In this document: positions 1 through 6,899 of the stretch, in pieces
Position numbering within the stretch: position 1 is the stretch's first letter
Layout: the number at the start of each line of letters is the position of its first letter
Source of the DNA: UBA3537 sp965658025
Lineage (GTDB): Bacteria; Bacteroidota; Bacteroidia; Flavobacteriales; Flavobacteriaceae
Direction of reading: 5' to 3'
Assembly (NCBI GenBank): GCA_965658025.1
Contig: CBFHQL010000026.1
Span: forward strand, 1-21,742
Length of the DNA stretch: 21,742 nt
The notes under the pieces: model-generated
What the model was told of the DNA's origin: nothing
Database searches by the model: none
Seen by the model: the letters and a program-made list of their open reading frames with translations, nothing else
Position numbers and translations under genes: made by a program

Positions 1-162
1 AAAAAACATATTGACAATGGGAGATACGCCGTGGGATTTGGATTAAATCCAGTACAAATTCATCAACTAAAATCCATTGCGGACAATGATCTTATTATGC
101 CTCCAAAAAGCACCTACATTTATCCAAAATTAAGGAGTGGCATGACCATTTATGAATTTTAA
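1..162 (+). CDS. DUF1015 family protein, C-terminal fragment
   Basis: The window opens inside a gene and shows its last 53 codons, ending at TAA 160-162. The tail contains MPPKSTYIYPKLRSGM, which matches the conserved C-terminal block of DUF1015 proteins (typically MPxKSTYFYPKLxSG), preceded by a segment like their 'ADAGEVMP' region. DUF1015 proteins are about 400 residues long, cytosolic and of unproven function, so roughly 85% of the gene lies outside the window. The stop falls 1 base before the best yggS start, so the two are probably co-transcribed and translationally coupled. The family call rests on the short tail alone; the reading frame itself is certain. Confidence 0.75.
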   Translation, partial: KKHIDNGRYAVGFGLNPVQIHQLKSIADNDLIMPPKSTYIYPKLRSGMTIYEF

Positions 163-163
163 A

Positions 164-823
164 ATGAATATAAAACAACGTCTTCAACAGCTAAAATCTG
201 TATTGCCGAAGCATGTGACTTTGGTCGCCGTATCCAAAACAAAACCCGTGGTTGATTTGATGGAAGCATACCATGCGGGACAACGTGTTTTTGGAGAAAA
301 TAAAATTCAAGAAATGGCAGAAAAATACCAACAAATGCCAAAGGATATACAGTGGCATATGATTGGTCATGTACAAACCAACAAGGTAAAATATATGGCT
401 TCATTTGTTGATTTGATTCATGGAGTTGATCGTTTGAAATTATTAAATGAAATAAACAAACAAGCACAAAAGCACAACCGCAGCATCGATTGTTTGTTGC
501 AAATAAAGATCGCAGAAGAAGATTCTAAATTTGGAATGACTGTAAATGAAGCTGAAAATTTACTTAAATCTTCGGCACTTGATCATTTAAAAAACATCAA
601 AATTGTGGGGGTTATGGGGATGGCGAGTTTTACAAACGATACCAACCAAATTCGTACTGAATTTGAAACATTAAAATCGACTTTTGATCGTTTAAAAGAC
701 ATAGAGCAACAAATGCATATTGTATCGATGGGAATGAGTGGCGATTACCCAATAGCCATTGATTGTGGCAGCACAATGATTCGTGTTGGAAGTCATATTT
801 TTGGAGCTCGTAATTATTCATAA
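164..823 (+). CDS. yggS: YggS/PROSC family PLP-binding protein (PLP homeostasis)
   Basis: A 219-residue protein of the YggS/PLPBP family, a single-domain fold-type III TIM barrel that binds pyridoxal 5'-phosphate and buffers B6 vitamers and amino/keto-acid pools; no enzymatic reaction is established for the family. Visible signatures are AVSKTKP with the PLP-lysine at about K25, GENKIQEM, the WHMIGHVQTNKV block, GMTVNEAE, and the C-terminal phosphate-binding stretch SMGMSGDYPIAI...GSTMIRVGSHIFGAR. I chose ATG 164 because the family starts 20-30 residues before the lysine and because this start lies just past the DUF1015 stop. An in-frame ATG at 152 (four extra residues) is possible; a purine-rich AAGGAG at 132-137 lies 14 bases before it. 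The stop TAA 821-823 overlaps the presumed start of the following nuclease gene. Confidence 0.93.
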   Translation: MNIKQRLQQLKSVLPKHVTLVAVSKTKPVVDLMEAYHAGQRVFGENKIQEMAEKYQQMPKDIQWHMIGHVQTNKVKYMASFVDLIHGVDRLKLLNEINKQAQKHNRSIDCLLQIKIAEEDSKFGMTVNEAENLLKSSALDHLKNIKIVGVMGMASFTNDTNQIRTEFETLKSTFDRLKDIEQQMHIVSMGMSGDYPIAIDCGSTMIRVGSHIFGARNYS

Positions 824-2193
824 AAGACAGGATTTACGCAATTGTAGACATAGAAACCACTGGAGGCAAATACAATGAAGAAGGTATTACAGAAATTGCC
901 ATTTACAAACATGATGGTCATGCTATAGTTGATCAATTCATTAGCTTAGTAAATCCAGAACGAGCTATACAACCTTATGTGGTAAATCTTACAGGGATTT
1001 CGAGTAAAATGCTGCGCAATGCGCCTAAATTTTATGAAGTAGCCAAACGTGTGGTTGAAATTACTGAAGGGTGTGTCATCGTTGCACATAATGCCAAATT
1101 TGATTACAGAATACTTAAACTAGAATTCGACCGATTGGGATTTAAATTTGAGCGAAAAAATTTGTGTACCGTAGAACTTTCAAAAAAACTAATTCCTGAC
1201 CTTCCCTCCTATAGTTTAGGAAAATTGGTGCGTTCATTAGGCATTCCTATTAGTGATCGTCACCGTGCTTCTGGTGATGCGCTGGCAACCACAAAACTCT
1301 TTGAATTGTTGATGACTAAAGATATTGAAAAAGAGATCATTAAGTCAGCAATTCGGTTGGAACCAAAACGTCAAATGGAACCAAAACTCACCGAGATAAT
1401 TGACAGCTTACCATCTGAAACAGGCGTTTACTATATTCATGACATTGAAGGGAAAATTGTTTATATAGGCAAAAGTAAAAACATAAAAAGTAGAATTAAT
1501 CAGCATTTTGTTGGGGAAACCCCTAAATCAAAAAAAATACAGTTGGAAGTGGCTACAGTCACCTACGAAAAAACAGGAAGTGAACTGTTGGCATTGCTCA
1601 AAGAGAGTGAAGAAATAAAATACCATAAACCAAAATTTAATCGGGCGTTGCGCAGAACTGTATTCACCCATGGTTTGTTTCATTATTTGGATGAAAATGG
1701 GTACATAAACCTAAAAATTGAAAAAATAAAAGGGAATACAAAACCCATTACGACTTTTTCAAATATTCAAAGTGGAAAAAGCTTTATGAACAAAATGGTT
1801 GAAAAGTACAATTTGTGTCAAAAACTATGTGGTTTGTACAAATCAAAATATGGTTGCTTTGGTTATACCATCAAGGAATGCGAAGGCGCTTGTGTGGGTG
1901 AAGAACAAATAGAAAGTTACAACACCAAAGTAGAAAACATCATTGCAAAGCATAGTTTTAAAACCAAAAGCATGATTATTATTGATCAAGGAAGAGCTAT
2001 AGATGAACGCAGTGCAGTTTGGGTGGATGAAGGAATTTTAAGAGGGTTTACTTATTTTAATTTGAACTTTCAAATCACCAATATTGATATTTTAGCGACA
2101 CTGATTACGCCTTTAGAACACAACAAAGATGCGCAACACATCATACAAAGTTATATACGTCGAAACAAAAGATTGAAAGTTATAGCTCTGTAA
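820..2193 (+). CDS. DEDDh exonuclease / GIY-YIG / UvrC-like fusion nuclease
   Basis: About 457 residues. The N-terminal half is a DnaQ-like 3'-5' exonuclease: Exo I DIETTGG at about residues 10-16, Exo II HNAKFDYRIL with D95, and Exo III HRASGDA with H148 and D153 (DEDDh type). A GIY-YIG nuclease module follows (GVYYI near 203, YIGKSKN near 215). After it comes a cysteine set C337, C346, C354, C358 in the context CFGY.I..CEGACVG, which is the UvrC iron-sulphur-type pattern. Fusions of this kind are known in actinobacteria and Bacteroidota and are presumed to act in DNA repair; the substrate is unknown. No ATG, GTG or TTG lies between the in-frame stop at 811-813 and GTG 979, and starting at 979 would delete Exo I. 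I therefore place the start at ATA 820, overlapping the yggS stop (ATAA), or alternatively ATT 832. The coding call is strong; the exact start is uncertain. Confidence 0.85.
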   Translation: MKDRIYAIVDIETTGGKYNEEGITEIAIYKHDGHAIVDQFISLVNPERAIQPYVVNLTGISSKMLRNAPKFYEVAKRVVEITEGCVIVAHNAKFDYRILKLEFDRLGFKFERKNLCTVELSKKLIPDLPSYSLGKLVRSLGIPISDRHRASGDALATTKLFELLMTKDIEKEIIKSAIRLEPKRQMEPKLTEIIDSLPSETGVYYIHDIEGKIVYIGKSKNIKSRINQHFVGETPKSKKIQLEVATVTYEKTGSELLALLKESEEIKYHKPKFNRALRRTVFTHGLFHYLDENGYINLKIEKIKGNTKPITTFSNIQSGKSFMNKMVEKYNLCQKLCGLYKSKYGCFGYTIKECEGACVGEEQIESYNTKVENIIAKHSFKTKSMIIIDQGRAIDERSAVWVDEGILRGFTYFNLNFQITNIDILATLITPLEHNKDAQHIIQSYIRRNKRLKVIAL

Positions 2194-2221
2194 GACTAAA
2201 CTTTTTTAGTACTTTTGAAGT

Positions 2222-3058
2222 ATGTCAGACCAAAATCAAGAGCATTCTTGGAAAAGAAAACTTCATGAAATCATTTATGAAGCAGATACTCCTGCTGGAA
2301 AATTATTTGATGTCGTTTTGTTGTTGTTTATCATTTTGAGTATCATTTTAGTGATGCTAGAAAGTGTAGATTATATAGGCACTACCTATTTTGGTATTTT
2401 AGATACTCTTGAATGGATCATTACCATACTGTTTACGATAGAATACATTGCTCGAATTGTATGCGTAAAAAACCCAAAAGCTTATATTTTTAGTTTTTAC
2501 GGCATCGTCGATTTTCTATCGACCATACCTAAATATTTGTCTTTATTTGTCGTTGGAACTCATTCGCTTGTTGCTATTCGGGCCTTACGCTTGTTACGTG
2601 TTTTTCGCATATTGAAACTCACACGATACATTGGCGAAAGCACCAATTTTGGCAGAGCACTAAAACGCAGCCGTGTAAAAATTGCTGTATTTCTTTCTTT
2701 TGTTTTGGTTTTGTGTGTAATCTTAGGTACAGTCATGTATCTAATTGAAGGGGACAAAGACAGCGGATTTACCAGTATTCCTAGAAGTGTCTATTGGGCC
2801 ATTGTAACCCTTACCACCGTTGGTTATGGCGATATAGCACCTATGAGTTCGTTAGGACAATTTATCGCATCGCTCATCATGATTTTGGGTTACGGAATCA
2901 TCGCAATTCCTACAGGTATAGTTACCTCAGAAATGACAAGATCTGAACGCAAAAGCATTCCAAAAAATACACATTCATGTAGCAACTGTATGGAATCGTA
3001 CCATGCCGATAATGCCAAATTTTGTCATAAATGTGGCCAGCAAATCGATGATGAATAA
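2222..3058 (+). CDS. Voltage-gated potassium channel-like ion transporter with C-terminal zinc ribbon
   Basis: A 278-residue inner-membrane protein with six membrane segments: S1 about 29-47, S2 about 60-81, S3 about 88-110, S4 about 117-136, S5 about 154-175 and S6 about 211-236. S4 carries arginines at every third position (R120, R123, R126, R129, then K132 and R135), the voltage-sensor pattern. The pore loop holds the K+ selectivity filter TTVGYGD at 198-204. After S6 the protein ends in a small zinc ribbon with C253-C256 and C268-C271. It belongs to the Kv-type ion-transport family and is expected to form a tetramer. It lies 28 bases after the nuclease gene, and its last 8 bases overlap the chosen miaA start. 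The zinc ribbon may serve in assembly or regulation; that is inference. Confidence 0.93.
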   Translation: MSDQNQEHSWKRKLHEIIYEADTPAGKLFDVVLLLFIILSIILVMLESVDYIGTTYFGILDTLEWIITILFTIEYIARIVCVKNPKAYIFSFYGIVDFLSTIPKYLSLFVVGTHSLVAIRALRLLRVFRILKLTRYIGESTNFGRALKRSRVKIAVFLSFVLVLCVILGTVMYLIEGDKDSGFTSIPRSVYWAIVTLTTVGYGDIAPMSSLGQFIASLIMILGYGIIAIPTGIVTSEMTRSERKSIPKNTHSCSNCMESYHADNAKFCHKCGQQIDDE

Positions 3059-3947
3059 AACACTTATTTCTATTGTTGGACCCACAGGGATAGGAAAAAC
3101 CAGTTTGAGCATCAAACTTGCTAATTCTTTTCAAACCGAAATTATTTCTGCAGATTCTAGACAGTTTTACAGAGAAATCCCTATAGGTACTGCAGCACCT
3201 ACTTTGGAAGAACAAAAAGCAGTGCCCCACCACTTTATACACAACAAATCGATTACCGAATCTTACAGTGTTGGTGATTTTGAACGAGATGCCATCAAAT
3301 GTATTGATTCCATTCAAAAACCAGTTGTAGTTATGGTTGGTGGTTCTGGATTGTATGTACAAGCCGTTGTTCATGGATTAGATTATTTTCCAGATGTAAA
3401 TGAAGAGATTAGAACACAATTGAATTCAGACCTAAAAACTGAAGGGCTTACTGCACTACAAGATGAACTAAAAAAACATGACCCAAAAGCATATGAAGCC
3501 ATGGATATCGAAAATCCGCACAGGGTCATTCGCGCATTAGAAATTTGTAGAGGAACTGGAACACCGTACAGTAGTTTTTTGGGTAAAGAAAAAAATAAAC
3601 GCAAGTTCAACACCTTTCAAATTGGCTTAACCGCAGAACGCTCCATAGTGTACGAGCGCATCAATCAGCGTGTGGACATGATGATGGAACAAGGGCTTTT
3701 AGATGAAGTGAAATCTGTAGCTGAACACCGAAATCTAAATGCGTTAAACACCGTTGGTTATAAAGAACTTTTTCAATACTTAGATGGTAATTGTACTCTT
3801 GAATTTGCTGTAGAGGAAATCAAAAAGAACACAAGACGATTCGCCAAAAGACAATTAACTTGGTTCAAAAAACAAGACCATACCAAGTGGTTTGACTTTA
3901 GCACACCTACTGAAGAAATTCAAGCATACATCAACTCAATACTCTAA
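3051..3947 (+). CDS. miaA: tRNA dimethylallyltransferase MiaA
   Basis: About 298 residues, normal for MiaA. It transfers a dimethylallyl group from DMAPP to N6 of adenosine 37 in tRNAs that read UNN codons. Visible motifs: P-loop GPTGIGKTSL near the N-terminus, SADSRQFYREIPIGTA (the substrate-binding D-S-R-Q block), VPHHF, GGSGLYVQAV, NPHRVIRALEI, and the C-terminal VGYKELFQYLDG and FAKRQLTWFKKQ. Two adjacent ATGs (3048 and 3051) are possible starts. An in-frame start at 3003 would add 15 or 16 residues that read through the channel's zinc ribbon and precede the conserved N-terminus, so I reject it. The gene overlaps the channel stop by 8 bases, implying coupling. It ends 6 bases from the convergent regulator gene. 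Confidence 0.95.
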   Translation: MNKTLISIVGPTGIGKTSLSIKLANSFQTEIISADSRQFYREIPIGTAAPTLEEQKAVPHHFIHNKSITESYSVGDFERDAIKCIDSIQKPVVVMVGGSGLYVQAVVHGLDYFPDVNEEIRTQLNSDLKTEGLTALQDELKKHDPKAYEAMDIENPHRVIRALEICRGTGTPYSSFLGKEKNKRKFNTFQIGLTAERSIVYERINQRVDMMMEQGLLDEVKSVAEHRNLNALNTVGYKELFQYLDGNCTLEFAVEEIKKNTRRFAKRQLTWFKKQDHTKWFDFSTPTEEIQAYINSIL

Positions 3948-3953
3948 TTTCAC

Positions 3954-4658
3954 TTAAGAATTGATCACTAAACGAAAGCCTTCTCCGTGAATGTTTAAAA
4001 TTTCAACTTTTGGATCAAGTTTCAAATATTTCCTCAATTTAGCAATATAAACATCCATACTTCTCGAAGTAAAATAGTTGTCATCACGCCAAATTTTGGT
4101 CAATGCAATTTCTCTTGGCATAAGGTCATTGATATGTAATGCCAAAAGACGTAACAATTCATTTTCTTTCGGAGAAAGTTTAATTTGAGTATCCCCATTG
4201 TGGGTCAAAAATCTAAGTTTAGAATTCAATTTAAAACTTCCAATTTCAAACTCGAATTGATTGCTGTCCGCTACACTTTCAACGGTCTTGCGCTGGATGA
4301 TGGCTTGAATTTTCAACAACAAAACTTCACTGTCGAAAGGTTTGTTCAAATAATCGTCTGCACCAACTTTGTACCCTTTGAGTACATCTTCTTTTAGCGC
4401 TTTTGCTGTCAAGAAGATAATAGGCACATTTTGGTCTTTTTCTCTGATTTCTTGAGCTAATGTAAAACCGTCTTTGTAAGGCATCATGACATCCAAAATA
4501 CAGAGGTGAAAGTCAGATTTTCTAAATTTTTCATAGCCTTCCATTCCATTTTTGGCAAGAACTACATCGTAGTTATTAATGGTCAGGTATTCCTTGAGGA
4601 CGGTTCCAAAATTTGGATCGTCTTCAACAAGTAAAATGCGTTTTGTGTTTTCTTCCAT
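3954..4658 (-). CDS. OmpR/PhoB-family response regulator (RprY-like)
   Basis: A 234-residue two-domain transcription factor. The receiver domain (about 1-120) has the acidic pair E12/D13, phospho-acceptor D56 in CILDVMMP, T84 in FLTAK and K106 in LNKPF. The C-terminal winged helix (about 135-232) has the family signatures LSPKENELLRLL and RSMDVYIAKLRKYL...GEGFRLV. It is the natural partner of the kinase immediately upstream, and the pair resembles Bacteroides RprX/RprY. I used ATG 4658, 4 bases after the kinase stop; a longer reading from TTG 4670 would overlap the kinase gene and adds nothing conserved. OmpR-type regulators bind tandem direct repeats about 10-11 bp apart, and such a pattern occurs before the kinase gene. 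Confidence 0.93.
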   Translation of the reverse strand: MEENTKRILLVEDDPNFGTVLKEYLTINNYDVVLAKNGMEGYEKFRKSDFHLCILDVMMPYKDGFTLAQEIREKDQNVPIIFLTAKALKEDVLKGYKVGADDYLNKPFDSEVLLLKIQAIIQRKTVESVADSNQFEFEIGSFKLNSKLRFLTHNGDTQIKLSPKENELLRLLALHINDLMPREIALTKIWRDDNYFTSRSMDVYIAKLRKYLKLDPKVEILNIHGEGFRLVINS

Positions 4659-4662
4659 GACT

Positions 4663-6231
4663 TTATGCAATTAGTGGTAATTTTATAATAAAGGTACTAC
4701 CTTTTCCTTTTTCACTTTCTACAGTGACTGTTCCTTGATGATTTTCTACAATTCTTTTGACGTTGGCCAATCCCAAACCGTGTCCTTTAACGTTATGAAC
4801 ATCGCCTGTGTGTTCTCTATAAAACTCTTCAAAAATTCTCTTTTGCACGGCTTTATTCATACCAATGCCTTGATCTTTTACGAGCATCACAATGTTGTTG
4901 CCTACATTTTCCGTAGTGATGTCTATTTTTGGTGGGCCGTCGGTATACTTTATGGCATTGTCTAAAATATTGACGATGACATTTGTAAAATAGGTACTGT
5001 TGGCCAAAATAGATGATTTTGAGGCCTTAAAGTGCGTTTTGATGTACCCTTTCCTATCGTCAACAATAAGTTCAACGTGGGTAATGGCATCTAGAATTAA
5101 ATCATGTAATTTCAAACGATCTTTACTGATGATTAATTGCTTTTTTTGCAATTGAGAGATACGCAATACATTTTCAACCTGGGCATTCATCCGTTTATTT
5201 TCTTCTTTAATCATGGTTAAGTAATTTTTCACTTTATCGGCATGTTGAAAAATTTTCGGATTTTTTATGGCATCCAAAGCTAAATTTATAGTGGCTATTG
5301 GCGTTTTGAATTCGTGCGTCATGTTGTTGATGAAATCCGATTTCATTTGTGATATTTTGCGCTGTTGAATGAGTTGATACAAAGCACTTGTATAGGCAAT
5401 AATGATGATGATTGTAAACAAAATAGACATTGATGTCATCCCAATAATTGAGGACATAATAAAGCGTTTTCTTTTTGGGAAATTAATATATAAACCAAAT
5501 TCGCTTTCACCATTTTCGTCCAAAAAAATAGGAACACCAATAGTGGGAACAAGTGTCGATTCAAAATTTTCGGATTGAATACGTGTTGGGGTATTTTCTT
5601 TTAAAATTGCAAATTCATAAGCAATATCAATATTGTTCTCTTTGAATTTTTGATCGAGTAGACGTTTGATTGTTGTAATAGATACGCGATCTTCTATTGG
5701 CGTATTTCGAATCTCGGCCTTGTATTGTGCTTCAAAAGCCGCTTTTTGAAGACGATCCATATTGAGCACTTTAGTCAAAGAATACTCCAAATTAGGCATC
5801 CATTGACCATCTATCCCCGAAAAAGTGTAGGTTTCTTGAGTGGTTTTTCCCTTTAATTTTTTAAAGCTCAGGCTGTCTGATCCGTTATCTTGTGTGGACG
5901 GTATCGTATAGTTTTCTTCTTTTACACCTGTGTCGTAGACAATTATTTGATTGGCATCTTTATTTTGTTTGTACACCCGAATACTTCGGATAGCGCTTGT
6001 GTCTGGCTCTTGTCCCCTAGCAATAAGTGCATTAAGCGCAATTACATATTTGTTATACTCAATGTCTGTAACTTGATTGGAGGTATAACTCAGTACTTTT
6101 TTGACATTAAATGCAAACTGATCTTCCTTAGTTTCTAATGAATAATTGATGTAGTAGGCCTGCACAAAGATGATCCCAATCAGAGAAAGACTCATCAGTA
6201 TAACCAAGACGGAAAACAACTTCTTATTCAT
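4663..6231 (-). CDS. Membrane sensor histidine kinase (RprX-like)
   Basis: A 522-residue two-component sensor. TM1 spans about 7-26, a roughly 230-residue periplasmic sensing region spans about 27-256 and has no motif I recognise, and TM2 spans about 257-285. The cytoplasmic kinase follows: H-box NNMTHEFKTPIATINLALDA with H306, N-box NVIVNILDNAIKYTD around 417-431, G1 DQGIGM at 453-458, F-box IFEEFYR, and G2 GHGLGLANVKRIV from 483. It autophosphorylates on H306 and should pass phosphate to D56 of the adjacent regulator. The signal is unknown; in Bacteroides the related RprX/RprY pair has been tied to tetracycline-related and stress phenotypes. The gene begins 77 bases after coaE ends, so it probably has its own promoter and is not purely a coaE operon member. 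Confidence 0.94.
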   Translation of the reverse strand: MNKKLFSVLVILMSLSLIGIIFVQAYYINYSLETKEDQFAFNVKKVLSYTSNQVTDIEYNKYVIALNALIARGQEPDTSAIRSIRVYKQNKDANQIIVYDTGVKEENYTIPSTQDNGSDSLSFKKLKGKTTQETYTFSGIDGQWMPNLEYSLTKVLNMDRLQKAAFEAQYKAEIRNTPIEDRVSITTIKRLLDQKFKENNIDIAYEFAILKENTPTRIQSENFESTLVPTIGVPIFLDENGESEFGLYINFPKRKRFIMSSIIGMTSMSILFTIIIIIAYTSALYQLIQQRKISQMKSDFINNMTHEFKTPIATINLALDAIKNPKIFQHADKVKNYLTMIKEENKRMNAQVENVLRISQLQKKQLIISKDRLKLHDLILDAITHVELIVDDRKGYIKTHFKASKSSILANSTYFTNVIVNILDNAIKYTDGPPKIDITTENVGNNIVMLVKDQGIGMNKAVQKRIFEEFYREHTGDVHNVKGHGLGLANVKRIVENHQGTVTVESEKGKGSTFIIKLPLIA

Positions 6232-6247
6232 GATGTAAAACTACATT

Positions 6248-6298
6248 TTTTAAGAACGTTTTAAGTTACTTTTAACGAATTATTAACCAAAATGTTAA
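6248..6298. promoter_or_regulatory. Candidate operator: five TTAA boxes at 11-bp period
   Basis: In the 77-bp gap before the kinase gene, TTAA occurs at 6250, 6261, 6272, 6283 and 6295, so spacings are 11, 11, 11 and 12 bp. Read on the gene strand the boxes are TTAAAA three times, then TTAATA and TTAACA. Direct repeats spaced one helical turn apart are the usual site form for OmpR/PhoB-family regulators, and the kinase-regulator pair encoded here is of that family. Autoregulation is inferred. TTAA is a common word in AT-rich DNA; it is the periodicity that is notable. Confidence 0.45.
6261..6292 (-). promoter_or_regulatory. Putative Bacteroidota-type promoter of the kinase-regulator operon
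   Basis: On the minus strand TTTTG (6292-6288) is followed by a 19-base spacer and TAACTTAA (6268-6261). This fits the Bacteroidota primary-sigma layout of a TTTG-like -33 box, about 19 bases, and a TAnnTTTG-like -7 box, with two mismatches in the -7 box. Transcription would start about 25 bases before the kinase ATG. The boxes lie inside the TTAA array, so regulator binding would directly affect this promoter. Confidence 0.35.
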
Positions 6299-6308
6299 AA
6301 TTTATAAT

Positions 6309-6899
6309 TTATACAATTTTTTTAAGAATTTCATTATTGATTTTTTCTACCTCAATTTTCGCTTTTTGTACATCAATATTGTGTATCACAAAATCAGATT
6401 TTTGGATTTTTTTATCCTCATCCCACTGGTTATTCATAATTGAAAGGACTTCATCGGCAGATTTGTCGTCTCGTAGCAGCACACGCTCCAAACGTATTTG
6501 TTTTGGGGCAGTGACCGTAAGAATGAAATCAAATTGATCTTCTGCACCTAATTCAAATAAAATGGCAACCTCTTTTAGTACATAAGGATGCGCTTGCCGC
6601 GATAACCATGCCGCATAATGTGCCGCAACTTCGGGATGAACGACTTGATTCAACGCACTCAACTTTTCTTTATCTTTAAAGACCAATTGAGCAATATAGG
6701 GTCGATTCAGCAGCCCATCGCTGTAGGCATTGACACCAAAAATCTCGATAAGTTTAGTTCTTATTTTTGGTGATTCATTCATCAATTTTTTGGCTTCATC
6801 ATCGGCGTTATATACAGGTACACCAAGTTCATGAAACATTGCTGCAACAGTCGTTTTGCCACTTCCAATCCCTCCAGTAAGTCCTAAAATTTTAGTCAT
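6309..6899 (-). CDS. coaE: Dephospho-CoA kinase CoaE
   Basis: A 196-residue P-loop kinase catalysing the last step of coenzyme A synthesis, phosphorylation of the ribose 3'-OH of dephospho-CoA by ATP. The Walker A motif GGIGSGKTT is at 9-17. The family blocks NQVVHPEVAAHY, the ELGAEDQFDFILTVTAP stretch, and the LID-region QIRLERVLLRDDKSADE followed by SIMNNQWDEDKK are visible. Length is typical (about 200). Its ATG lies inside the end of the upstream ybbR-like gene (8-base overlap, ATGACTAA), so translation is probably coupled. Another CoA-pathway gene, coaBC, is about 8 kb away on the same strand. Confidence 0.95.
   Translation of the reverse strand: MTKILGLTGGIGSGKTTVAAMFHELGVPVYNADDEAKKLMNESPKIRTKLIEIFGVNAYSDGLLNRPYIAQLVFKDKEKLSALNQVVHPEVAAHYAAWLSRQAHPYVLKEVAILFELGAEDQFDFILTVTAPKQIRLERVLLRDDKSADEVLSIMNNQWDEDKKIQKSDFVIHNIDVQKAKIEVEKINNEILKKIV

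Noticed and set aside
979..2193. GTG 979 as the start of the exonuclease fusion
   Set aside because: This start would remove the Exo I Asp/Glu pair, and the 53 upstream codons encode an obvious, intact continuation of the domain.
2194..2221. TACTTTTG (2210-2217) as a promoter for the K+ channel gene
   Set aside because: The box matches TAnnTTTG but lies 4 bases before the ATG and lacks a -33 box, so it would give a leaderless transcript; probably chance in AT-rich DNA.
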